A stretch of DNA of 44,441 nucleotides from Streptomyces odonnellii (GTDB lineage: Bacteria > Actinomycetota > Actinomycetes > Streptomycetales > Streptomycetaceae): contig NZ_LATD01000009.1 of assembly GCF_000981895.1 (NCBI RefSeq), positions 1 to 44,441 of the forward strand, given 5' to 3'. Both the position numbers and the translations under genes were made by a program. This document shows, piece after piece, positions 35,992 through 44,441 of the stretch. The notes under the pieces were generated by a model, which ran no database searches, was not told where the DNA came from, and was given only the letters and a program-made list of their open reading frames with translations. Within the stretch, counting starts at the first letter, position 1; each line of letters starts with the position of its first letter.

Positions 35992-36032
35992 ACGGAGCCG
36001 CGGTGCGCGAATTCGGCGCACCGCGGCTCCGT
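35992..36032. terminator. Bidirectional terminator between ptsH and the GntR gene
   Basis: A perfect 17-bp stem (ACGGAGCCGCGGTGCGC with complement at 36016-36032) closes a 7-base loop, followed by a short T-run on the plus strand. It separates convergent genes. Confidence 0.87.
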
Positions 36033-36094
36033 ATTTCCGTGCGGGCAGCGAAGAATAGGCCGCGCTTTTCAATTCTTTGTATACGGCGAGATTG

Positions 36095-36784
36095 TTAAGT
36101 GCGGGCACTCGCGGTGTTTACACCATGTTGCGAAACCCTCACCTTTTCCCGGTCGCGCTCGGTCCGCCGCAGCCGGTGCACCGCCGCCGTACGCTCCGCG
36201 TGCAGGGCGGTCAGCGACCGCGCGCGCTCCGCGTCGCCGCGCGCCACCGCGTCCACGATCGCGCCGTGCTCGGCCCAGGAGTCCACCGGGTGCGCGGGCT
36301 GGTCGATCACATACATCCAGGCGATCTTGTGCCGGAGCTGGGTGAGCGGGGCGGTGAGCGCCGGGCTTCCGGACGCCTGGGCGAGGGTCTCGTGGAACCA
36401 GGTGCCGAGCGAGCGCAGATCCTCGCCCTGTCCCCGTCTGGCCCGCTCCTGCCCCAGTCTGACCAGGCCCCGGAGCACCTTGAGATGGGCTTCCGTACGG
36501 CGCTGGGCCGCGCGCGCCGCGCCCAGCGGCTCCAGGAGCTGCCGCACCTCCAGCAGATCGGCCGCCTCCTGGTCCGTGGGCTCGGCCACACACGCGCCGA
36601 CATGGCGGCGGGTGGTCACGAAGCCCTCCGACTCCAGGGTGCGCAGGGCTTCGCGCACCGGGACGCGGGAGACGCCGTAGCGCCGCGCGAGCTGCTCCTC
36701 GGTGAGCCGGCTGCCCCGTTCGAATACACCGGAGACAATGTCGTCGCGGATCGCCGTGCATACCGAGTGCGCGGGAATGCGCAT
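36095..36784 (-). CDS. GntR-family transcriptional regulator, FadR/FCD subfamily
   Basis: The 229-aa regulator has an N-terminal winged helix-turn-helix (residues about 5-70: FERGSRLTEEQLARRYGVSRVPVREALRTLESEGFV). An all-helical FCD effector domain follows (about 75-205), with the metal-ligand pattern D/E...H...H seen as FHETLAQ and EHGAIVDA. Such regulators usually repress catabolic genes in response to organic acids or sugars. The effector here is unknown. The ATG at 36784 has GGAGG nine bases upstream. A palindrome ATTGCAAT at 36846-36853 in its upstream region may be an autoregulatory site. Confidence 0.88.
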   Translation of the reverse strand: MRIPAHSVCTAIRDDIVSGVFERGSRLTEEQLARRYGVSRVPVREALRTLESEGFVTTRRHVGACVAEPTDQEAADLLEVRQLLEPLGAARAAQRRTEAHLKVLRGLVRLGQERARRGQGEDLRSLGTWFHETLAQASGSPALTAPLTQLRHKIAWMYVIDQPAHPVDSWAEHGAIVDAVARGDAERARSLTALHAERTAAVHRLRRTERDREKVRVSQHGVNTASART

Positions 36785-36962
36785 GTCCGAACCTCCGCCT
36801 TAATCCGCGCGAAACGCTGCCGATCGGCCCCTGTTCCGTGACTCTATTGCAATCAACGCGGATTTCCGATGGGTGCCCGGAATCGATGGATATCTTTTGG
36901 CCAGCACGGAGCGGCCATCGCGGAGCAGACGGGCAGCCTCGTAGCGAAAGCGGACATTTAAG

Positions 36963-36992
36963 AAACCCCGGCGACAGTTGTCGCCGGGGTTT
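36963..36992 (-). terminator. Rho-independent terminator of the M16 protease pair
   Basis: AAACCCCGGCGACA (36963-36976) pairs perfectly with 36979-36992. On the minus strand the stem is followed by TTTCTT, a classic terminator. It lies about 20 bases past the second M16 stop. Confidence 0.87.
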
Positions 36993-37010
36993 ATCACGGA
37001 GTCGGTTTTC

Positions 37011-38414
37011 TCAGCCGCTGACGACCGTGACGTCGCCGATACCCAGCGCCGTCACCGGCTCCTTGATCTGCTCGGCGTCCCCGACGAGCACGGTGACGAG
37101 CCGGTCCACCGGGAAGGCGCTGACGGCCGCGGCCGTCGCCTCCACCGTGCCGGTCTCTGCCAGGCGCGCGTAGAGCTGGGCCTGGAAGTCGTCGGGGAGG
37201 TGCTGCTCGACCTGGTCGGCCAGGGTCGCCGCGACGGACGCGGCCGTCTCGTACTTGAGCGGTGCCACCCCGACCAGGTTCTGGACGGCCACATCGCGCT
37301 CGGCGTCGGTGAGGCCCTCCGCCGCTAGGGTGCGCAGCACCTTCCAGAGGTCGTCCAGCGCCGGGCCCGTGGACGCGGTGTCCACGGAACCGCTGATGGC
37401 GAGCATCGCGGCGCCCGTCGCCCCGCCCGGCTCCGAGGGGGCCGAGGAGCGCAGCACCTGCCCGAAGGCCCGCACTCCGTAGGTGTAGCCCTTCTCCTCG
37501 CGCAGCACCCGGTCGAGCCGGGAGGTGAGCGTGCCGCCCAGGCAGTACGTGCCGAGCACCTGGGCGGGCCAGACCCGGTCGTGCCGGTCGGCGCCGATCC
37601 GGCCGATCAGCAGCTGGGTCTGGACGGCGCCCGGCCGGTCCACGATCACCACCCGGCCCGTGTCGTCGGCCGTGATGGGCGGTACGGGGCGGGGCCTGGC
37701 GGTGTCACCAGTCCAGGTGCCGAGGGTGTCCGCCAGCACTCCGTCCAGGTCGACCCCGGTGAGATCGCCGACGATCACGGCGGTGGCCGTGGCGGGCCGT
37801 ACATGCGCTTCGTAGAAGGCCCGCACACCCGAGGCGTCGATGCGCGCGACCGTCTCCTCGGTGCCCTGGCGCGGCCTGGACATCCGGGAGGAAGCGGGGA
37901 ACAGCTCCTTGGAGAGCTGCTTGGCGGCGCGGCGGCCCGGGTTGGCGCTCTCGTGCGGGATCTCGTCCAGCCGGTTCCGCACCAGCCGCTCCACCTCGCT
38001 GTCGGCGAAGGCCGGCGCGCGCAGCGCCTCGGCGAGCAGGCCGAGGGCCTTGGGCAGCCGGGAGACCGGGACCTCCAGGGAGATCCGTACGCCCGGGTGG
38101 TCCGCGTGCGCGTCGAGGGTGGCGCCGCAGCGCTCCAGCTCGGCGGCGAACTCCTCGGCGCTGTGCTTGTCGGTGCCCTCGGAGAACGCCCGCGCCATGA
38201 TCGTGGCGACCCCGTCGAGCCCCTCGGGCTCGGCCTCCAGCGGGGCGTCGAGATTGATCTCGACCGCCACCACCTGCTGTCCCGGGCGGTCGCAGCGCAG
38301 CACCGTCAGCCCGTTGCCGAGGGCGCCGCGCTCGGGCGCGGGGAAGGCCCAGGGCCTGGCCTCGCCGGCGGTCGGCTGCGGGTGGAAGTCCATGGTCACG
38401 GCAGCGTCGCTCAC
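37011..38414 (-). CDS. M16-family peptidase-like subunit lacking the zinc motif
   Basis: The 467-aa protein has the two-domain M16 fold, with text such as AFSEGTDKHSAEEFAAELERCGATLDA in place of the zinc-binding segment. The HxxEH motif is absent, so it is the non-catalytic partner. It keeps the Arg/Tyr motif REEKGYTYGVRAFG that completes the active site of the other subunit. The pair is thus like mitochondrial processing peptidase alpha and beta or the Sphingomonas Sph heterodimer. The start is GTG at 38414, with a four-base GTGA overlap with the upstream gene and GGGGCGG before it. It is the last gene of a two-gene operon with its own terminator. Confidence 0.88.
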   Translation of the reverse strand: MSDAAVTMDFHPQPTAGEARPWAFPAPERGALGNGLTVLRCDRPGQQVVAVEINLDAPLEAEPEGLDGVATIMARAFSEGTDKHSAEEFAAELERCGATLDAHADHPGVRISLEVPVSRLPKALGLLAEALRAPAFADSEVERLVRNRLDEIPHESANPGRRAAKQLSKELFPASSRMSRPRQGTEETVARIDASGVRAFYEAHVRPATATAVIVGDLTGVDLDGVLADTLGTWTGDTARPRPVPPITADDTGRVVIVDRPGAVQTQLLIGRIGADRHDRVWPAQVLGTYCLGGTLTSRLDRVLREEKGYTYGVRAFGQVLRSSAPSEPGGATGAAMLAISGSVDTASTGPALDDLWKVLRTLAAEGLTDAERDVAVQNLVGVAPLKYETAASVAATLADQVEQHLPDDFQAQLYARLAETGTVEATAAAVSAFPVDRLVTVLVGDAEQIKEPVTALGIGDVTVVSG

Positions 38415-39784
38415 TGGTCCGCCCCTTCGTGCTCGTCGGTCTCGTCGGCGGCCGTCCCCGCCGCGTCGGCGGTGTCCTCGGAGGCCAGCGGTTCGTACAC
38501 CAGCACCGCCCTGTTGTCGGGGCGCAGCCGGGCCGCGGCGACGGCCCGTACCTCCTCGGCGGTGATGTCCAGCACGCGGGTGACGGCGGTCAGCGCGAGC
38601 TGCGGGTCGCCGAAGAGCACGGCGAACCTGCACAGTTCGTCCGCGCGGCCCGCGACCGTGCCGAGCCGGTCCAGCCATTCGCGTTCGAGCTGGGCCTGGG
38701 CCCGCTCCATCTCCTCGGCCGTCGGGCCCTCGGCGGCGAGCCTGGCCAGCTCCTCGTCGACGGCGGCCTCGATCTGCGGGACCTCGACCCCGCCGGAGGT
38801 CTTCACATCCAGCCAGCCCAGCGAGGGGGCGCCGGCCAGCCGCAGCAGTCCGAAGCCCGCGGCGACCGCGGTCTGGTCCCTGCGCACCAGCCTGTTGTGC
38901 AGCCGCGAGGACTCGCCGCCGCCGAGGACGGTGAGCGCCAGATCGGCGGCGTCGCACTCGCGGGTGCCGTCGTGCGGCAGCCGGTAGGCGGCCATCAGCG
39001 CGCGCGCCGGGACCTCCTCGTGGATCTCCTCGCGCAGCTCCTCGCCGATGATGTCGGGCAGGGTCCCGTCGCGGGGCGGCTGCTTGCCGTCGTGGGACGG
39101 GATGGAGCCGAAGTACTTCTCGACCCAGGCGAGGGTCTGCTCGGGGTCGATGTCGCCGACGACCGACAGGACCGCGTTGTTCGGCGCGTAGTTCGTACGG
39201 AAGAACGCGCGGGCGTCCTCCAGGGTCGCGGCGTCCAGGTCGGCCATCGAGCCGATCGGGGTGTGGTGGTACGGATGGCCCTCGGGGTAGGCGAGCGCGG
39301 TGAGCCGCTCGAACGCCGTGCCGTACGGCACGTTGTCGTACCGCTGGCGGCGCTCGTTCTTGACGACGTCCCGCTGGTTCTCCATGGACTCCTCGTCGAG
39401 CGCGGCGAGCAGCGAGCCCATCCGGTCGGCTTCCAGCCAGAGTGCCAGTTCGAGCTGGTGGGTGGGCATGGTCTCGAAATAGTTGGTGCGCTCGAAGCTG
39501 GTGGTGCCGTTCAGCGAACCGCCGGCCCCCTGCACCAGCTCGAAGTGGCCGTTCCCCTTCACCTGGGCCGAGCCCTGGAACATCAGGTGCTCGAAGAGGT
39601 GGGCGAGGCCCGTACGGCCTTTGACTTCATGGCGTGACCCGACGTCGTACCAGAGGCAGACAGCGGCGACCGGGGTCAGATGGTCCTCGGAGAGCACCAC
39701 GCGCAGGCCGTTGGCCAGTCGGTGCTCAGTCGCTGTCAGGCCGCCGGAACCGGCCTGCGCTGTGGCCGTGTGACCCATGGGCAT
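38411..39784 (-). CDS. M16-family zinc metallopeptidase, catalytic subunit
   Basis: The 457-aa cytosolic protease has the inverted zinc motif HLFEH (His62, Glu65, His66) in GRTGLAHLFEHLMFQGSAQ. The distal glutamate lies in the ENQRDVVKNERRQ region. It has the standard N- and C-terminal M16 halves and no signal peptide. It likely degrades peptides of medium length together with the downstream non-catalytic subunit. I chose the ATG at 39784, six bases above a second ATG, because GAAGGGA precedes it at the right distance. It is divergent from parC across 263 bases. Confidence 0.9.
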   Translation of the reverse strand: MPMGHTATAQAGSGGLTATEHRLANGLRVVLSEDHLTPVAAVCLWYDVGSRHEVKGRTGLAHLFEHLMFQGSAQVKGNGHFELVQGAGGSLNGTTSFERTNYFETMPTHQLELALWLEADRMGSLLAALDEESMENQRDVVKNERRQRYDNVPYGTAFERLTALAYPEGHPYHHTPIGSMADLDAATLEDARAFFRTNYAPNNAVLSVVGDIDPEQTLAWVEKYFGSIPSHDGKQPPRDGTLPDIIGEELREEIHEEVPARALMAAYRLPHDGTRECDAADLALTVLGGGESSRLHNRLVRRDQTAVAAGFGLLRLAGAPSLGWLDVKTSGGVEVPQIEAAVDEELARLAAEGPTAEEMERAQAQLEREWLDRLGTVAGRADELCRFAVLFGDPQLALTAVTRVLDITAEEVRAVAAARLRPDNRAVLVYEPLASEDTADAAGTAADETDEHEGADQ

Positions 39785-40047
39785 GTACGTCCCTTCGATC
39801 GCGATATGGAGAAGTCCTGCCACTGTATGCAAGCGTGCTGACACCTGGCGAAGTTCCGGCGTGGCAGACGCCCGCCACGCGCCCCGCGCACCACCTGCTC
39901 CGTACCCCTCGCCCGGCGCTCCGGCTTACCCCCCGGCCGTATGCCGGTGACGGGTCGAGGTCCGGGTTGTCGGCGGCTCGGTCCACAATGGTCCGCGTCA
40001 GCTAGAGAAGTTGCCGTACAAGGACCTGTGAAGGAGCCGCAGCAGCG

Positions 40048-42498
40048 ATGGCCCGCCGCAGCACGAAGACCCCGCCGCCGGAGGACTTCGAGGAGAAGAT
40101 CCTCGACATCGACGTGGTCGATGAAATGCAGGGCTCCTTCCTCGAGTACGCGTACTCGGTGATCTACTCCCGGGCCCTGCCGGACGCCCGGGACGGCATG
40201 AAGCCGGTGCACCGCCGCATCGTCTACCAGATGAACGAGATGGGCCTGCGCCCCGACCGCGGGTATGTGAAGTGCGCCCGCGTCGTCGGCGAGGTGATGG
40301 GCAAGCTGCACCCGCACGGCGACGCGTCGATCTACGACGCGCTGGTCCGTATGGCACAGCCCTTCTCGATGAGGCTGCCCCTCGTCGACGGACATGGCAA
40401 CTTCGGCTCGCTCGGCAATGACGATCCGCCGGCCGCCATGCGCTACACCGAGTGCCGGATGGCCGACGCCACGTCATTGATGACGGAATCGATCGACGAG
40501 GACACCGTCGATTTCGAGCCGAATTACGACGGCCAGGAGCGAGAACCGGCCACGCTTCCGGCCGCCTATCCCAATCTCCTCGTCAATGGCGCCTCCGGTA
40601 TCGCGGTCGGTATGGCGACGAACATGCCGCCGCACAATCTGGGCGAAGTCGTGGCGGCCGCACGTCATCTCATCAAGCACCCGGGCGCGGACCTGGAGAC
40701 GCTGATGCGGTTCGTCCCCGGCCCCGATCTGCCGACCGGCGGCCGGATCGTCGGGCTGGCGGGCATCAAGGACGCGTACGAGAACGGCCGGGGCACGTTC
40801 AAGATCCGGGCGACCGCGACGGTGGAGGACGTCACCGCGCGCCGCAAGGGCCTGGTCGTCACCGAACTGCCCTTCACGGTCGGCCCCGAGAAGGTCATCG
40901 CGAAGATCAAGGACCTGGTCTCCGCCAAGAAGCTGCTGGGCATCGCGGATGTCAAGGACCTCACGGACCGCTCGCACGGACTGCGTCTGGTCATCGAGAT
41001 CAAGAACGGTTTCGTGCCCGAGGCGGTGCTCGAACAGCTCTACAAGCTGACGCCCATGGAGGAGTCCTTCGGCATCAACAATGTGGCGCTGGTGGACGGG
41101 CAGCCGCTGACGCTGGGGCTGAAGGAGCTGCTGGAGGTCTATCTGGACCACCGGTTCACGGTGGTGCGCCGCAGGAGCGAGTTCCGCAGGACCAAGCGGC
41201 GCGACCGGCTGCATCTCGTCGAGGGCCTGCTCGTGGCACTCATCGACATCGACGAGGTCATCCGGCTGATCCGGTCCAGCGACAATTCGGCGCAGGCCAA
41301 GGAGCGGCTGATCGAGCACTTCTCGCTGAGCGACGTCCAGACGCAATACATCCTGGACACACCGCTGCGCCGGCTCACCCGCTTCGACCGGATCGAGCTG
41401 GAGAGCGAGCGCGACCGGCTCAACGGCGAGATCGACGAGCTGACCGGAATCCTCGAGTCGGACACCGAGCTGCGCAAGCTGGTCTCCTCCGAACTGGCCG
41501 CGGTGGCGAAGAAGTTCGGCACCCCACGGCGCACGGTGCTGCTGGAGTCGGCCGGTTCTTCGGTGGCCGCGGTGCCGCTGGAGGTGGCGGACGATCCGTG
41601 CCGGGTGCTGCTCTCCTCGACCGGTCTGCTGGCCCGTACGGTCAACGGCGAGCCGCTGGAGGGCGGCGACGGCAAGCGCGTCAAGCACGACGTGATCATC
41701 TCGGCGGTGCCCGCGACGGCGCGCGGCGACATCGGCGCGGTGACCTCGACGGGACGGCTGCTGCGGATCGCGGTGATCGATCTGCCGCAGCTCCCGGACA
41801 CCGCCTCGGCCCCGAATCTGGCGGGCGGGGCGCCGGTCTCGGAGTTCCTGGCGCTGGAGGGCGACGAGACGCTGGTCTGTCTGACCACCCTCGACGAGTC
41901 GTCCCCGGGGCTGGCGCTGGGCACGCTCCAGGGCGTGGTCAAGCGGGTGGTCCCGGACTATCCGGCCAACAAGGACGAGCTGGAGGTCATCTCCCTCAAG
42001 GAGGGCGACCGGATCGTGGGCGGCGCGGAGCTGCGCACGGGCGAGGAGGACCTGGTCTTCATCACCTCGGACGCGCAGCTTCTGCGGTATCAAGCCTCGC
42101 AGGTACGGCCGCAGGGCCGGCCGGCGGGCGGGATGGCGGGGATCAAGCTGACCGAGGGGGCGACGGTGATCTCGTTCACAGCGGTCGATCCGGCAGCGGA
42201 CGCGGTGGTGTTCACGGTCACGGGTTCGCACGGCACGCTGGACGACTCGGTGCGTACGGCGAAGCTCACACCGTTCGACCAGTATCCGCGCAAGGGCCGG
42301 GCCACGGGCGGGGTGCGCTGCCAGCGGTTCCTGAAGGGCGAGGACATGCTGGTGCTGGCGTGGGCGGGCGCGAGCCCGGCGCGCGCGGCGCAGAAGAACG
42401 GCGCGCCGGTGGGGCTGCCGGATCCGGACCCGCGCCGGGACGGTTCGGGTACGCCGTTCGCGGCGCAGGTCGATGCACTGGCCGGGCCCGCGCACTGA
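40048..42498 (+). CDS. parC: DNA topoisomerase IV subunit A (ParC, GyrA-type)
   Basis: The 816-aa type IIA topoisomerase subunit cuts and rejoins DNA to decatenate daughter chromosomes. It has [12 protein letters not shown], the quinolone-resistance-determining stretch [15 protein letters not shown] (residues 88-102), catalytic Tyr133 in MRYTECRM and the winged-helix/tower core. The C-terminal six-bladed beta-pinwheel lacks a canonical GyrA box (QRGGKG) and has only the degenerate [10 protein letters not shown], which favours ParC over GyrA. At the position of E. coli GyrA Ser83 there is Ala93. Asp97 matches Asp87. The ATG at 40048 has AAGGAG upstream. ParE is not in the window. Confidence 0.93.
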   Translation: MARRSTKTPPPEDFEEKILDIDVVDEMQGSFLEYAYSVIYSRALPDARDGMKPVHRRIVYQMNEMGLRPDRGYVKCARVVGEVMGKLHPHGDASIYDALVRMAQPFSMRLPLVDGHGNFGSLGNDDPPAAMRYTECRMADATSLMTESIDEDTVDFEPNYDGQEREPATLPAAYPNLLVNGASGIAVGMATNMPPHNLGEVVAAARHLIKHPGADLETLMRFVPGPDLPTGGRIVGLAGIKDAYENGRGTFKIRATATVEDVTARRKGLVVTELPFTVGPEKVIAKIKDLVSAKKLLGIADVKDLTDRSHGLRLVIEIKNGFVPEAVLEQLYKLTPMEESFGINNVALVDGQPLTLGLKELLEVYLDHRFTVVRRRSEFRRTKRRDRLHLVEGLLVALIDIDEVIRLIRSSDNSAQAKERLIEHFSLSDVQTQYILDTPLRRLTRFDRIELESERDRLNGEIDELTGILESDTELRKLVSSELAAVAKKFGTPRRTVLLESAGSSVAAVPLEVADDPCRVLLSSTGLLARTVNGEPLEGGDGKRVKHDVIISAVPATARGDIGAVTSTGRLLRIAVIDLPQLPDTASAPNLAGGAPVSEFLALEGDETLVCLTTLDESSPGLALGTLQGVVKRVVPDYPANKDELEVISLKEGDRIVGGAELRTGEEDLVFITSDAQLLRYQASQVRPQGRPAGGMAGIKLTEGATVISFTAVDPAADAVVFTVTGSHGTLDDSVRTAKLTPFDQYPRKGRATGGVRCQRFLKGEDMLVLAWAGASPARAAQKNGAPVGLPDPDPRRDGSGTPFAAQVDALAGPAH

Positions 42499-42515
42499 TC
42501 CGGCGTCACGGATCA
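42496..42515. terminator. Short hairpin formed by the two convergent stop codons
   Basis: TGATCCG (42496-42502) pairs with CGGATCA (42509-42515) around a 6-base loop. The first arm starts with the parC TGA and the second ends with the reverse-strand stop of the GTPase gene. With a gap of only 14 bases, this is the only terminator-like structure there. Confidence 0.5.
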
Positions 42516-43676
42516 CGCCCCGTCCGGGGCTGAGTCCGGGTCCGGGTCGTCGCGCTCGGATCCGGCCGGGTCGGGTACGTACCGCAGGACGCCCCACATG
42601 CCGCGCTCGTCGGCGGGGGCGTCCCGCGGCCCGGTCCCCTCGCAGGCCGCCAGCTCCTTGAGCAGCGCCTCGCGGCCGATGCCGGAGCCGATCAGGACCA
42701 GTTCGGTGCGGCGCTCCTCGCCGCGCGGCCAGGGCGCGGGGTAGAAGCGCAGAAACCGGCCGACCGCGTGCACGGCATAGCGGTTGGCAGGGTCGTACGC
42801 CCCGAAGTCGACGAATCCCTTGATCCGGTAGAGGCCTTCGGGCCGGGAGTCGAGGAACGCCATCAGCCTTCGCGGGTCCATCGGGGCCCGCGCGGTGTAC
42901 GAGACGCTCTCGTAGGCGGCATGGAGATGGCCGTCGTGTCCCCCGTGTCCTCCGAGGCCGTCGCCGCCTTCGGAGCCGTCGCCTCCGCCGGGACCGTGGG
43001 CGTGCGCGTCCTCCGCCTCCGCCTCCGCGTAAAGGTCCTCGAAGGTGAGCTGCCGGACCTTCTCCTCCTCGGCCGGTGCGACGGCCGGGTCGAACAGCAG
43101 CTCAGGGTCTATCCGTCCGTACGAGGCGGAGACCACCGGCGTCCCGGGCGCGAGTCCGCCGACGGCGGCCAGAACGCGCCGCCGCTCCGGCTCCGAAACC
43201 CGATCGGTCTTGTTGAGGACCACCAGATCGGCGATCGCGAGATGCCGGTCGGTCTCGGGATGGCGCTCCCGGGTGGCGTCGAACTCGGCCGCGTCGACGA
43301 CCTGGACGAGTCCCCCGTACACCGTGCCCGGATGGTTCCCGGCGAGCAGCATCCGGACGAGTTCCCGGGGCTCGGCCAGCCCGCTCGCCTCGATGACGAT
43401 GACGTCGATGCGGGCGGCCGGCCGGGTCAACTGCTCCAGATAGCCGTCAAGTTCGCTCGCGTCGACGGCGCAGCACAGACAGCCGTCGCCGAGCGAGACC
43501 GTGGAGCCGACCTGCCCGGCGACCGTCATGGCGTCGATCTCGATGGCTCCGAAGTCATTGACGACCACCGCGATGCGCCGGCCCGCGCGGCGGCGCAGGA
43601 GATGGTTGAGCAAGGTCGTCTTGCCCGATCCCAGAAAGCCCGTCAGGACCACCACCGGAATCTGCTTCCCGCTCAC
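42513..43676 (-). CDS. G3E-family (CobW/COG0523) GTPase, putative zinc metallochaperone
   Basis: The 387-aa protein has the P-loop GFLGSGKTT (residues 13-21), the metal-binding CLCC motif (Cys66, Cys68, Cys69 in GDGCLCCAV), Walker B-like IVIEASGLAEP and the guanine motif NKTD (155-158). A histidine-rich linker (residues 224-252, six His among Gly/Asp/Glu) joins the C-terminal CobW_C domain (LYRIKGFVDF...RFLRFYPAPW). Histidine-rich COG0523 proteins often serve zinc handling. No Zur-box-like sequence was recognised upstream. The start is GTG at 43676 with GGAGGGG before it. It converges with parC. Confidence 0.88.
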   Translation of the reverse strand: MSGKQIPVVVLTGFLGSGKTTLLNHLLRRRAGRRIAVVVNDFGAIEIDAMTVAGQVGSTVSLGDGCLCCAVDASELDGYLEQLTRPAARIDVIVIEASGLAEPRELVRMLLAGNHPGTVYGGLVQVVDAAEFDATRERHPETDRHLAIADLVVLNKTDRVSEPERRRVLAAVGGLAPGTPVVSASYGRIDPELLFDPAVAPAEEEKVRQLTFEDLYAEAEAEDAHAHGPGGGDGSEGGDGLGGHGGHDGHLHAAYESVSYTARAPMDPRRLMAFLDSRPEGLYRIKGFVDFGAYDPANRYAVHAVGRFLRFYPAPWPRGEERRTELVLIGSGIGREALLKELAACEGTGPRDAPADERGMWGVLRYVPDPAGSERDDPDPDSAPDGA

Positions 43677-43831
43677 GAACACCCCTCCATACCGCGCCGT
43701 ACGTCTGCCCGGGCGGATGATCTCGGAGCTCTCCGCCCGCTCCAGAATATGGGCGCTTCGCCCCACCACCCACGCCGAGGCGAAGCCCGACGGCGAGCAC
43801 CGGCGCTGCTCAGCCCGGGCTCAGTCCGCGC

Positions 43832-43996
43832 TCAGTCCGGTACGAAGGTGCCGCCTGCGGCTGTCGCCAGGCCGGGTCCGAGGGTGGCTGCCGGTGTCCA
43901 GGCGCCGGGGTCGGCGACACCGCGGGCCAGCAGTTCGGTGACCGTGGCGGTGAGTGCGCCTGGGCTCTGGGTTCGCCGCTCCGCATGCTCGCGAGA
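43832..43996 (-). pseudogene. C-terminal fragment resembling a saccharopine-dehydrogenase-like NAD(P)-binding protein
   Basis: Directly after the stop of the edge gene, a minus-strand frame reads TQSPGALTATVTELLARGV, then ADPGAWTPAATLGPGLATAA and GGTFVPD before a TGA at 43834-43832. It has no start codon or ribosome site and about 50 residues. The pattern, helix with TATVTELL, then PGAWTPAATLGP, then GGTFV at the extreme end, resembles the C-termini of saccharopine-dehydrogenase-family oxidoreductases. That family assignment is tentative. The fragment suggests a deletion or replacement upstream. Only short GCTCAGTCCG repeats lie between it and the GTPase gene. Confidence 0.4.
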
Positions 43997-44425
43997 TCAG
44001 TTGTGTGGCGGAAACTCCTGGTCCAGAAGCTGGAGTGCCTCCTGCTGCCGCCGATGGAATCCGGGCAGCAAGGGCTGCACGCGGGCGAGATGCTCCGCGA
44101 TCGGCAAACCCCGGTCAGTGGGCAGCCGCGCCGGGTGGTTCCGGTCAAGGGCCTTGTTCACCGAAGCACAGAACAGGTACACCGTCCCCAGAGCCTCCGA
44201 GTCGAAGACGATCTGCCCGACCGCCACCGAAGCGACCGGACCGCAAACGCCTTCGGCCAAGGCGCCCAGCACATCAGCGGCGACCGCCGGATCACCGTTT
44301 GGATCCCACTGAGCACGCATGAGCGCAGCGCGCATGATCTCTGCCAACTCCGGAGCCGACGGTCGTGCCGGATCGCTCACCATCCGCGCATCGTCCCGAC
44401 CCGGCCCGCCGAAAGCCACCCGCAT
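43997..44425 (-). CDS. Hypothetical protein, possibly incomplete at its 5' end
   Basis: The 142-aa frame from the ATG at 44425 has coding-like composition: SAPELAEIMRAALMRAQWDP, then AVAADVLGALAEGVCGPVA, then IVFDSEALGTVYLFCASVN, ending LLDQEFPPHN. It is predicted largely helical, without signal peptide or membrane helix. The frame is also open upstream to the window edge (WWVRMRVAF), so the true start may lie outside. An internal ATG giving MVSDPARP is another option. I do not recognise the family. Its stop abuts the dehydrogenase-like fragment, so it may have arrived with the rearrangement. Confidence 0.55.
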   Translation of the reverse strand: MRVAFGGPGRDDARMVSDPARPSAPELAEIMRAALMRAQWDPNGDPAVAADVLGALAEGVCGPVASVAVGQIVFDSEALGTVYLFCASVNKALDRNHPARLPTDRGLPIAEHLARVQPLLPGFHRRQQEALQLLDQEFPPHN

Positions 44426-44441
44426 GCGGACCCACCAGTCC

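Noticed and set aside
36800..36997. 65-codon minus-strand frame between the GntR gene and the M16 terminator
   Set aside because: It runs through the terminator stem, has poor codon bias and lacks a ribosome site.
40474..42597. 707-codon minus-strand open frame opposite parC
   Set aside because: It is antisense to a clear topoisomerase gene and has no recognisable motifs.

Overview
The window is high-GC actinobacterial chromosome, almost certainly from a Streptomyces species. The evidence is strong third-position GC bias, many GTG starts, and gene products diagnostic of the genus: CutR/CutS, SepH (DUF3071), DUF5998, and a Pat-type acetyltransferase with an N-terminal GNAT domain. Most of it is conserved core chromosome. 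Both ends carry eroded genes, and the left end looks like the scar of a lost integrative element. I saw no rRNA, tRNA, CRISPR array, intact transposase or biosynthetic cluster.

Layout. (1) 1-1.4 kb: a tyrosine-recombinase remnant abutting a two-sided fragment of a large sacsin/HSP90-ATPase-like protein, both on the minus strand. (2) 1.5-8.2 kb: TrmA/RlmD-type RNA methyltransferase, KimA-like APC permease, paired TrkA/RCK proteins (CeoB/CeoC-like), a DUF3159 membrane protein and an OB-fold protein. (3) 8.3-16.3 kb: a complete potassium-ATPase operon on the minus strand, in the order 27-aa microprotein, kdpF, kdpA, kdpB, kdpC, kdpD, kdpE. (4) 16.6-19.9 kb: DUF3710, dut, DUF3093, an EcsC-like protein and DUF4193. 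(5) 20.3-26.3 kb: cutR-cutS, a 57-aa protein, an inositol-monophosphatase-family enzyme, coproporphyrin ferrochelatase and an FAD sugar-lactone oxidase. (6) 26.8-35.5 kb: sepH, a two-domain rhodanese, a double-VOC protein, thymidine kinase, an alkaline-phosphatase-family hydrolase, DUF5998 and the acetyltransferase. (7) 35.6-44.4 kb: HPr, a GntR/FCD regulator, an M16 protease pair, topoisomerase IV subunit A, a G3E GTPase, a dehydrogenase-like 3' fragment and an unknown gene at the edge.

How the parts relate. Regions 2 and 4, plus the monophosphatase gene, follow the gene order I recall around dut in Mycobacterium tuberculosis (Rv2689c to Rv2701c). The kdp operon sits between the OB-fold and DUF3710 genes as if inserted into that ancestral block. 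A KimA-like permease, two RCK proteins and Kdp lie within about 13 kb, which makes this a potassium-homeostasis neighbourhood. Several convergent gene pairs end in long perfect hairpins. The 3' side of ceoC carries an unusual array of four palindromic repeats.

No clearly new multi-gene system is visible. The most unusual items are the palindrome array at 6756-6845, the microprotein and hairpin of the kdp operon, the chimeric scar at the left edge, and the palindrome-bearing gap between cutS and the DUF4193 gene.
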